This document shows positions 45,492 through 55,055 of a stretch of 64,000 nt of DNA, piece by piece. Below the pieces are notes generated by a model. The model worked only from the letters and a program-made list of their open reading frames with translations. It made no database searches and had not been told where the DNA came from. Source of the DNA: Saussurea involucrata. Taxonomy: Eukaryota > Streptophyta > Magnoliopsida > Asterales > Asteraceae. The position numbers were made by a program, and so were the translations under genes. Where the stretch lies: NCBI GenBank assembly GCA_033807775.1, contig CM066313.1:62914484-62978483 (forward strand), read 5' to 3'. Within the stretch, counting starts at the first letter, position 1; the number at the start of each line of letters is the position of its first letter.

Positions 45492-47322
45492 TCCCTTCTT
45501 TTGTTAACCACTGAATTAGTGTTAACCTTGTTAACTAATCTGGGCCATTAATCATCAAAATCAATGGCTAAGATTAAAAGCATTTTTAATTCATAATTAA
45601 AATAAACACACCCCTGATTTCATTTGCAGCATATATGCACAGGGGTATTATTGTCATTCAACAGAGCTTGGTAATTATCAGATAAGGAAACAGTTCCAGG
45701 AATCGCTACATTTAAGGACCTATAACTTATCTCTAATTGATTTAGAATCAAAGATATCGAAAGGAATAGAAAACTCACCGGAAAACCTAAAAACAAAGCT
45801 ACCCCCGTCGCCGATGCTGGACTGCCGTTGCTGGACTGTCACCACCCTGAAAAACTACTGCCGCCACCCTGAAAAACACTACTGCCGAAGGAGGCACAGC
45901 CAACCGCCAGGCAGAACTCCGCCGTAGTAACAGATCCAGAAGCCGGAAGGAAGATGGAACCAAGCAGTTCCAAAAGATTCTGAAGCTGTGTTGTGACGAG
46001 GAAGAGAGGAGGACGTTGCCGGAGAGTGCACCGCCCGGAAAACCCCGCCGGAGAAGGCGCTGCAGTTGGAGAAGCAGGGGCGGTCGTCGGACCTGGAGGA
46101 GGAAGCCGGACGAAGTGGAGGAAGGATGTCTTAGGTGGTGAAGTAGGGCGGCGGTTGCGTGAGAGAGCTTCGCCGGAGAGAGAGAGAGTGTCGCCTGAGT
46201 GAGAGAGAGAGAGAGATCTCCTGAGAGAGAGCGCCGCCAATGGAGCTTCGCCTGAGAGGAGCGCCGACCACACAGGAGCGCCGACCACACGGAGAAGAAG
46301 GTGGTGGCTGGCTGCTGGAGTATCGGAGAAGGCGAACTAGAGGTGGGATGCAGTTCGTCGGCGAGAAAGGTTGAGACCGGAGGTGGCTGCTGTGGTGGTG
46401 CGCCGGCAGTCGGCTGCCGGAGTAGGTCACCTGCGATGGTGGCTGTGATGGCGTCTAAGCCCTACCATCGCACAACATCAGAGAGAAAAAAACACTGTTC
46501 AACTGGGTTTTTTCATATATGCAATTTTAAGAGGTGCATATATGCAATTATATGATGTGCATATATGCAGTTTTAAATGCATATATGCACTTTTTTGATC
46601 TTCATATATACAACCGATGTGCATATATGCACATACACTGTGCATATGATTATTTGTCATGTTGGTTTGATCATTCTTATGGATACACACTATTTTGTTT
46701 ATGTGCATATGTGCAGGTTTACACAATTTTATGGTTGTGCATATATGCAAGTTTACATAGATTTATGGTTTACACAGATTTATGGTTGTGCATGTATGTA
46801 ATTTTACATATATTTATGGTTTACACACAGCTTTACACAGATTTATAGTTGTGCATATATGCACTTTTTATCTTCATATATTCAACTGATGTGCATATAT
46901 GCAATTCTATGATGTGTATATATGCAGTATTAATATGTGCATATATGCAATTCTATGATGTGCACATATGCATTTCTATGATGTGCATATATGTAGTTTG
47001 AAATCGTGCATCTATACAAAAAAAACGTAAAAGAATCTATGGAACGTGAAGATGAAGATTATGTTTGAAAATGGGTTTTAGATGATTAAAATTATCATTA
47101 ATAATTACCAAAAATGAAAATTGGTTTTAAAAGATTAAGATTATCATTAATAACTACCAAAAATATCTTGTGCATGAAATTAGGAAAGTAAATAACCCAT
47201 AAATAATTAAAATTCTGAAATTCCTAAACTACCCCTATCAAACCAGTAACCTATCTTGATTTCTATTGGTCCAAAAAAGTTAACATGGTTAACACTAATT
47301 AGACGGTTAACAAAAAAACGGG

Positions 47323-47326
<4 letters not shown>
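45490..47326. mobile_element. TA-flanked inverted-repeat element E (non-autonomous)
   Basis: About 1.8 kb. The left end is GGTCCCTTCTTTTGTTAACC then ACTGAATTAGTGTTAACC; the reverse complement of the right end is GGGTCCCGTTTTTTTGTTAA then CCGTCTAATTAGTGTTAACC. TA repeats flank it. Inside are a GC-rich segment (45790-46460) with CGCCGGAGAGAGAGAG words and long accidental ORFs on both strands, then an array of TGCATATATGCA words. No transposase. Confidence 0.8.
46515..47010. repeat. Array of TGCATATATGCA palindromes
   Basis: About a dozen copies or close variants of the 12-bp palindrome TGCATATATGCA, spaced irregularly by about 15-60 bp, in element E. A smaller set occurs at 40770-40920. Confidence 0.9.
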
Positions 47327-47357
<31 letters not shown>

Positions 47358-47464
47358 GAGGAACAACTTAGGATTTAAGGGCTACAATTGTTGTCTACGA
47401 AAATGTATATAAACGAAAATATATAATCAATTACCTTATTGATTAAACCAAGTCGGACAAATCA
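47327..47464. other. TA tract and short non-coding spacer
   Basis: The TA repeat right of element E, then unassigned sequence up to the hAT scrap. Confidence 0.5.
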
Positions 47465-47635
47465 TCCCTTAGTTCTTGGATAGTCATGACCATGTGGTTG
47501 ACAAGGTCCTCTAATAAAATATTTTTGTCTTATTTCATCTCTTTGATTAGGGTGATACACCCTAGGCATCGAAGAAGTGGAGCTAGTGTTGGGGATTTCA
47601 GATAGTGGTGTTTTTCTTTTAAGAAAATTTTCCAT
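47465..47635 (-). pseudogene. hAT transposase scrap (TTF-type zinc finger N-terminus)
   Basis: 57 residues starting MENFLKRKTPLSEIP and containing YHPNQRDEIRQKYFIRGPCQ and PHGHDYPRTKG, then a stop. This is the N-terminal motif of plant hAT-family transposases with a TTF-type zinc finger, where the protein normally continues for several hundred residues. Only this piece is present. Family assignment is from memory of the motif. Confidence 0.7.
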
Positions 47636-48061
47636 TTTTCTAGCGAAACAATAAAACAATAAACAATTGGCAACCAAACAAAACAACAAACCCTAATTTA
47701 AAGCACAACTAATAATCAACCAAACAATAAATAATTCCTAACAATTTACCAATTAGCAATTAATAATCCCCGGTAAGCCCTAACTCAATAAACAACTATT
47801 TAACTATTTAATTTAACCATGTGTAATAATTAACGAATAAAGTAATATTAAACAAATAAAAAGATAATAATTCACCTCAAGCGTTGATGTTTTGGTTGAC
47901 GGCAGCAGTGTTTCTTGCTTCTTGCTTCGGTTGCTATCGCCCAACAAACAAAAAAAGTACAAGAGGGGGGATTGTTGGGATTTTTGGGAGGTAAAAGGTT
48001 TATTTTTGGGCTTTTCTTCATTTGTGTAAATTGGCTTCAAAGTTTAAAACATATTTTTTTT
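47636..48061. other. Non-coding DNA between the hAT scrap and the LINE 3' end
   Basis: AT-rich sequence with many AACAAT words; no gene. The minus-strand ORF at 47813-48040 has no recognisable domain. Confidence 0.4.
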
Positions 48062-48792
48062 TGAAATAAAGAGGATAAATTAATGATCAACCAAGGGGCA
48101 AACGTTGTTTATACAATGCAAAAGAAAGGAAGGAAGCTCAAAATACAAACTAAGACAAGGGGAAACACGAGAATGTTGAGCAAGAGCGTGAGCCATCTCG
48201 TTCGCTTGTCTCCTAATCGACTTAACCAAGAATAAGTCATATTGATGAAGAAGGCTACGGCAGCATCTGATTATGTCTCCAAATTCAGAATGGTCGTCCT
48301 CCGAGGATCTAAGGGCATCAACTACTAGTTTGGCATCGGTCTAAAAAATCACATGTTGAAATCCCAATTCAATGTTACAAAGCAAAGCATTGTGAAGGGC
48401 TAGCGCCTCACATTCACGGACAGTAGGCAACCGTGGTAATAGCATCGATTTTGCAGCTACAAAGGAGCCCCGATCATCACGGAGAACCATCGCCAAACCT
48501 GCACGATGATCATTAAGGAACAAGGCTGCGCCGTATTGCATTTAACGAAGTCAGAAGGGGGAAATGCCATTAATGCCAGCAATCACGGGGAGGCGGTGAC
48601 GCTTCCTGGTTCCTCAACGCAGAAGCCAAGACCCAGTCCGAGAGAGTGCAAGTCGCACGACGGATAACCGAGCTAGTATCCCGCTTACCATTTGCCCATA
48701 AGACGTCATTACGTTGGAACCACAGGCTCCACAAGAGCATTATAAACTTGTCAATTAACTGGGGGTGGCTGTTAAGAATACCAAAAAACAGC
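48062..48792 (-). pseudogene. LINE 3' part: RNase H and end of the element
   Basis: The minus strand continues the LINE from 61012. Near 48600-48790 it reads LIDKFIMLLWSLWFQRNDVLW. The RNase H domain (48180-48541) has GAALFLNDHRAGLAMVLRDD, FVAAKSMLLPRLPTVRECEA, LALHNALL, then a stop where the catalytic Glu of F-E-T-D would be, then TDAKLVVDALRSSEDD and RRQANEMAHALAQHSR. A short A-rich tail on the minus strand (48051-48061) marks the likely 3' end. The Athila insertion splits it. Confidence 0.8.
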
Positions 48793-50395
48793 TGTCACGT
48801 GCGAAATATGTGTTTTAATCGCAGTGGGTTGCAATCTGTCCACAGTGGGAAGTGCAAGTGTACACTGTCCACTATGATCGTCACAACAAGTAATAGTTGG
48901 TAAAATACCAGAATCGAATCCACAGGGACTGGACAATCAAGACAATACGGTTCTTATGAGCTCCTTTTACAAGTTTCAACTAGAGAGGAAAATAATACTT
49001 GGTTTTGTTTGGTGAAAATAGCTACTTTAATGATTTTACTAAATGTTAAAAAGGAGGAATGTAGGTTGGATTTTCCCTAGATTTTATCTCAAATACTCAG
49101 TCCTTAGAAGTGATCCTAGTATTCGTGGTGGACATTTTCGCTAGAAAAGTCCGGTTACAAAATACTCACACCGTTAGATAAAAATCCCATACTCTTAGTA
49201 CTTGTTGTTTTGTCAATGGTAATCTCTAAATGGACCTTTTCAGGCCTCGATGGAATGTGTAGAGACAAATACTCTAAGTGTTTTTAATACACAAATTAGC
49301 TTGCCTACTACTCCAGTGGGTAGAGATTAGCTCACTATGCCGACCTCACTCTCGTAAGTGTCATAAGAATTCTTTCGAATCCCCTAGCATCATTCAAGCT
49401 CGTGTCACTGCGTTCTACTCATTTCTAAGTTAAGAACTAGACTTTAGATCCTTGCAAGTGATCGGCTTGTTCGCATCTTTGGGTAAATATCGAGAATGAA
49501 TGACCAAAACAACAAATATTCTAAGTATAAAGATTACTCAAGCATTTTTAATAAAATCCAGGTACTTCTCCTTCCTACATCCCAAAGGATGTTTAGCCTA
49601 ACATTTCCGAAGTAAAGAAAACAAAAGATGAAGATTTGCACATAATAACACTGATAGTGGATTGAATAGTACTCACAGTGGGGAACGAAAATTCGTCCCT
49701 GTCCACTGTGTTTTACGAACTACAATTAACTTAGGAAAAGAAAATACAGAAATTAAAGCTAAGTTAATGCAGTAATTAAAAGACTAAAACTAATGTGGTA
49801 GATGAGAGAAATTAAAGCTATTCAACTATCTAAACTTCACCCCAGATGATTGTAAGATTCCAAGATTGTAATAAATGAACCCAAATGCTCCTTTATATAC
49901 TAGGAGAAAGAGTTGGGTATTACACAAAAGAGATGAGTCTTCCAATGGGTAAAAACTGCTGTGTTATGGCAGAAATCAGCACCTTGTGCAAACCAATTAC
50001 CCAATGGACCCTTTTCCAAGTCAATCTCCAAGTACATAAAGGAGTACTTGTTGCAATCTTCAATGTAGCTGCCATTTTGTACTTCCTCCAGCCATTTCCC
50101 TGCTAATGAATCTTCTTCCTCCAGTAAATTAAGTCCCAACTAGTAGTTTCTTTTGTCTTTCTTGATCAGCTCGAATAGTGGGCAGCCGGAGTGGGCACAA
50201 CAGTGATCACTGCAGGATAAAATGTGAAAAACACCCAAATTCTACCAAAAAGTTTATTAAACACTAAGGTTCGCTCCTTTTGCTCATTTTCGAGATTTAT
50301 ACCAAGAATGGGGGTTTTGAGAGGCAGAATGGCTAAATTTGACAGAATAAAATAGGAATTACAAGGAAATAATAACTCTAAAAATAGAGTTATCA
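48793..50395 (-). repeat. 3' LTR of Athila 1
   Basis: 1,603 bp. On the plus strand it runs TGTCACGTGCG to GAGTTATCA. The element-sense 5' end carries a 9-bp hairpin (50372-50393). Confidence 0.95.
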
Positions 50396-51392
50396 CAACC
50401 TCAAACTTAAACCATTACTTGTCCCCAAGTAATAAAAATAATGCACTTAGAGCTTTTAGGAAGTTACCGATTTCTCATCTTGAATGGACGTTGATCTCCC
50501 TCCTTGGATACTTCTTTCGATTCTAACACTTTAAAGTTTCACTTTTGTTCTTGACAAAATCTTCCCTTGTTCACAATTTGATCATTAGGGCTTTTCTTGG
50601 GTTCGAAAGGTTTTGTGGCTTTGAGTGTTTGTCCCAAGGGTTTTGGCACGCAGTTCCAAACATAGACCGAAGATCTCGCTTTGAGATTTTATTTTGAGAA
50701 GTGAGTGGTTTAGATTTTTCATGGGTATGGACGCACACTTTCAGGCTTTATTTTGGGTATGGCTGTTTTTGTGAGAGTGGGCATTCTGATGGTCCAGAAA
50801 AGGCACACCATCTTTTTCTGTGGGAGTGGTCACTTTGATGGTCCAGAAAAGGCATACCATCAATTTTGTTAGTGACACTCCGTTTTTCTTCTGTTTTTGT
50901 ATTTTTATGTTTTTTTTTGGGAGGTGGGTACAGCTTACCCACCTCAAACTTAGACTTCACAGTGTCCCCATTGTGGGCAGACTGGAAGTCACTCTGGAAG
51001 TCCCCACCTCAAACTTAAAACTGCATAGTGTCCCCACTGTGACTTGAATATTGGGTTCAAAGAGGTGGTTTTTGGTGTTACAAAAATAGGTCGTGTTTGG
51101 ATGCAAAGATGGCCTAAATCATTTCATAGCGTCAAGTTTAAGACTCGTACTTACAAAAGTGACCCTTTTATGTTGGAAACCGAAAGTTGTACCAAGATCA
51201 AACGAACATGCAAATTCAAAGTGAGTTAGTAACCAAAAGCACCTGCTAAACATAGCAGGGATCCATGCATTGTTAACCAAAAGTATTGAAAGCAGCAAAT
51301 TGTGTCAAGAGCCTAGCCATAGGCATCATACAGAAAAATTAAAATTGTTTTGAGAGCATAGGGAATGAAACCAAAGTGTTTAAAACAAACCA
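50396..51392 (-). other. Non-coding 3' region of Athila 1
   Basis: About 1 kb between the third ORF and the 3' LTR. CTTGGGGACAAGTAATGG and a G-rich stretch precede the LTR on the minus strand, as at the matching place beside the second Athila LTR (63260-63300). It contains repeated TGGTCCAGAAAAGGCA words (50791, 50840). Confidence 0.7.
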
Positions 51393-53437
51393 TTACGGCG
51401 TTTGGGTTGTCTTTGGTGAACTGTCGGCCAAGTCTTCCTCAAAATCATCCTCACTTGCCACAGTGGGGCAGATCCCCTCTGGAAATTCTGGGATTTGTGC
51501 GGCAAGGAGAGGATCGGCAGCCATGTACATTTGGTTCACAACCTCATCACGATCGCGGTTGTACATCCAGACTGATTCAAGGGCGCGGTTGATAATCTTT
51601 TGTTCAGCTGCGAGGAGGTCGACTTTGTACGTGAGTGTTGAAATGGCTTGCAGAATGGCGGTCATCGGGTTGACTGTGCTGGTGCTTGCTTCTCCTATAG
51701 CCTTCGGACGCAGTGGGGTACCCTTCTTCTCCACAGTGGGCGAATCAGTGCCTACTATGTGCTCGTCGGCTATTCGTACGTTGGGCTGTACCTGGGCAGG
51801 CTCATCAGACTGGCCTCCTATCTCTCTTCTCATCTTCTTAATGGTCTGAACACTAATGTTTTTCGCGGAAACGATCCACTAGTCCTCTTCAGCTGTGGGC
51901 ACTCCGGCATCTATTAGCAAATGTGTAATGAGGCAAGGAAGGGGTAGGATTACCTTGGTTCGTGTTCGGGCCTGATGGATGGCACCATGCATAACGATTC
52001 CTAGATTGATCTTCTTTCTAGTGAGAACGCAGTAAAGCATGGCACACTTATGCATGGAGAGAGTCGTGTCGTGTGATGTTGGGGCCACAGAGGCCCGAAG
52101 GAATTGGAACCACACATCAGCCTCAGTTGTGAGAGAGCCAGCGTATAGACACCTCCTCTGGCCATCTTGATTCCATGGCCTTCCCTCTATTGCTATTTCT
52201 TTTAAAATCAACTCCTCATCAGCCGGAGTCATCTTTGCCAAGAACTGTCCGAAAGCACAAGGTTCCGGGGCTCCTCTACCTAACACTCGATTTATTTGAC
52301 CTGGAGTATAGTCCACAACCTTTCCTCTAACCTTCACAAACGATTCTTTGGCTTGGGAGGCTTCAGCAAAAAATTCCCGGACTAATGATGCATTAGCGCG
52401 GCGATTGGCAGTGGCAATGGTTGGCCAATCTTGCGCTATTAGTCTATCTTTGATAAAAGGATTAGCTTCTACGAAGTCGGGGTCGAAACCCCTCTCTAAA
52501 TTCAACTTCCGAGTGCAAATACACTCAAAGTGGGCTCTAGCTGCAGGGGAAGTGAACTGCCTCGGTATCCCACTGGGGGCACGAACAGTCCCCACAGTGG
52601 ACAGATGTGGACTTTCAGATGGGTTTTGTTCACTCCCCGTATTAGTATCACTAGAAGAAGACCTTAAAGAGGGTTCGATACCCTTACCTTTTCTCGATGC
52701 TTTTCTTTTAGGCTTTGCGGATGATGCCTTCTTGGTTACTCCAGATCGTGTAACCACCCCCCTGCTCCTCTGGAGTGTTCTGGTCGGTGTTTCCTCTCTG
52801 TGGGAAGTGGTGCGGACATCCTCCACACTATCAGCATTTTTGTCTTGGGGAATTTCTACAGTCTGAGTCTGCTCCTTAATCTTTTTCTGCCTTTCTTCTT
52901 CGACTCTTTTTCTTTCTTCTTCCTCACATGCCAAACGCTCGTCTTCTGTTTTTTTTTCTTGCTCGAGAATCCTTGCCTCCTCAGCCTTCTTTCGTTCTTC
53001 CTCCTCTACTCGTTTTCTCTCCTCTTCTTCTCTAGCCAATCTTTCGGTTTCTTCCCTCTTCAATATCTCCTCCTCTTCTCGTTTTAATCTTTCCTCTTCC
53101 TCTCGGCTTCTTCCTTCCTTATTTTGATTTCCGCGACCCTTTGGTTGAATTCCTCTTGTAACCCCTGCATTTCCTCATCCTCTTGCAAATCTGTATCATC
53201 AAAAGGGGTTTGAACAGAGTCCGAGACCCTTGATGAAGATACGACTTTTGGACTCTCTGGTTTGGACGAACTCGCGTCTGCAACATTGGAGATGACCGGA
53301 GGTTCGCCGGAGATCGGTGGGGTTCTATTGAGATCGCCGGTGACGGCCTCCAGTGGTTGGTCTTCGTTGGTTCGGCGGCGGACCGCCGGACGTGTGGGTG
53401 CCTCGGGATGAGAGTTTAATCTTTTGCTTCTAGCCAT
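51393..53437 (-). pseudogene. Athila 1 third ORF (plant transposon protein, env-position)
   Basis: ATG 53437 opens MARSKRLNSHPEAPTRPAVR. After a frameshift near 53075, reading continues through a long charged coiled coil (EEEERKRVEEEERKKAEEAR, repeated) to about residue 200. Then comes a globular domain with FTSPAARAHFECICTRKLNL, VRGKVVDYTPGQINRVLG and HKCAMLYCVLTRKKINLG, then a stop near 51878 and a tail to 51393. Athila elements are known for an ORF in this place, sometimes called env-like. This one matches what is annotated as a putative plant transposon protein domain. I see no signal peptide or membrane segment, so an envelope role is not supported by this copy. Confidence 0.75.
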
Positions 53438-53891
53438 TTTAGGGTTTTGGGATTTGTCTGGTTCGTGAAAAAGGAAGAAGAAGATGAAAAGTGTAGGTGG
53501 TTTATGGAGAGAGAGACTTTATTTTTGAAAAGGAGGGGTTTTTGGCTTTTGAGAGGGAACGGTTTTTAGGAGAGAGAGAGAGAAGGACAATGATGGTTCT
53601 CTTGGGAATAGGTGGGGAGAGGACAAGTGGCAGGAAAGGAGGACATATGTGTAAGAAAAAGTATGATGTGTGTCAGCCTTGGGCCCCCCAAACCGTCTCT
53701 TCATAAGTCAGACCGAGAGTGAGGAGCGCAGTGACCAGCCTCTGCCCACTGCGAACTTTTTTGTTCCAAAAAGTGCTAAAATTCTCCTACACACATAGAA
53801 ATAAACTACCATGCAGAATTAAAAATACCAACTTTAATAAAAAGACAACAATTAACTGAAATAAAATATTTACAAACAGCGTTGACTTTCT

Positions 53892-55055
53892 CTAACCATA
53901 GTGAGGTGGAGAGTGGGCGGGGATGTGGGCACTCTCATGCAGAAAATGCTTTACCTTTTGCCCATTGACTTTAAAGGTCTGACCCGATTGTGGAGATTTC
54001 ACCTCTACTGTTCCGAAAGGACTCACCTTGACAATGGTGTATGGTCCCGTCCATCTTGATTTTAGTTTACCTGGAAAGAGTTTGAGACGGGAGTTGAACA
54101 ATAGTACCTGTTGTCCTTCCATGAACTCCCTATGGTTGATCCTACGATCGTGCCACATCTTGGTCTTCTCTTTATACAACTTTGCGTTCTCATAGGAGTG
54201 ATATCGCAACTCCTCTAGCTCATGTATTTGTAAACTCCTTTTGATTCCCGCAACATCCTCACTCATGTTAAGCTCTTTAAGGGCCCAAAACGCCTTGTGC
54301 TCTAATTCAATTGGTAAATGGCAAGCCTTGCCAAAAACTAATTTAAATGGAGACATTCCCAAAGGAGTTTTGTAGGCCGTTCGATAGGCCCAAAGAGCAT
54401 CATCAAGTTTGGTTGACCAATCTTTTCGGTGCGGTTTAAAAACTTTTTCCAAAATCCCTTTGATTTCACGATTTGAAAGTTCGGCCAAACCATTGGTTTG
54501 TGGATGGTATGCGGTGGCCACTCTATGATGTATGTCATATTTAGCAAGAACCGAGGCCATGACTTTGTTTATAAAATGGGTGCCTTCGTCACTAATCAAT
54601 GCCGGTGGTGTTCCGAATCGAGTGAAAATATTTTTATGCAAAAATTTCACCACGGTGTTGGCATCATTAGAGTGACATGCAATGGCTTCTACCCATTTCG
54701 AAACATAGTCTACCGCAACCAAGATATAAAAATTATTGTTGGAATTTGGAAAAGGTCCCATGAAATCGATTCCCCAAACATCAAAAAGTTCAACCTCTAA
54801 AATGTTGTTAAGAGGCATTTCATTTCTTTGCGATATATTCCCCGTACGTTGACATTGCTCACAATTTTTCACAAATTCATACGAGTCTTTAAAAACATTG
54901 GGCCAAAAGAATCCACTTTGCAAGATTTTTGCCGAGGTACGGTTTCCACCGAAGTGGCCACCGTAGTGGGATGTGTGACAACCATGGAGTATTTGATGTT
55001 GCTCACTCCCATGGACACAACGCCTCAATATTTGGTCCACCCCTATCTTGTACAA
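53892..55055 (-). CDS. Athila 1 integrase
   Basis: 387 codons open, overlapping the upstream pol ORF by 13 bp in another frame, so a frameshift separates it from RNase H. Zinc region: HTSHYGGHFGGNRT then NCEQCQRTGN. Catalytic core: WGIDFMGPF (first Asp), LISDEGTHF (second Asp), AYHPQTNGLAELSNREIKG (Glu). The C-terminus has LKSRWTGPYTIVKVSPFGTV. All three catalytic residues are present. The integrase inserts element cDNA into the genome. In a normal element it would be part of the polyprotein rather than start at its own Met. Confidence 0.88.
   Translation of the reverse strand: MYKIGVDQILRRCVHGSEQHQILHGCHTSHYGGHFGGNRTSAKILQSGFFWPNVFKDSYEFVKNCEQCQRTGNISQRNEMPLNNILEVELFDVWGIDFMGPFPNSNNNFYILVAVDYVSKWVEAIACHSNDANTVVKFLHKNIFTRFGTPPALISDEGTHFINKVMASVLAKYDIHHRVATAYHPQTNGLAELSNREIKGILEKVFKPHRKDWSTKLDDALWAYRTAYKTPLGMSPFKLVFGKACHLPIELEHKAFWALKELNMSEDVAGIKRSLQIHELEELRYHSYENAKLYKEKTKMWHDRRINHREFMEGQQVLLFNSRLKLFPGKLKSRWTGPYTIVKVSPFGTVEVKSPQSGQTFKVNGQKVKHFLHESAHIPAHSPPHYG

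Noticed and set aside
45799..46290. Long ORF of 163 codons in element E
   Set aside because: GC-rich, low-complexity stretch open in several frames on both strands, with Ser/Leu/Arg-rich translations and no domain.
50741..50960. Two overlapping minus ORFs near the Athila 3' end
   Set aside because: Fall in the non-coding 3' region and owe their content to a repeated TGGTCCAGAAAAGGCA phrase.
51393..53437. True envelope gene
   Set aside because: It is in the env position, but I see no signal peptide, cleavage site or membrane segment; a coiled coil plus plant transposon domain fits better.
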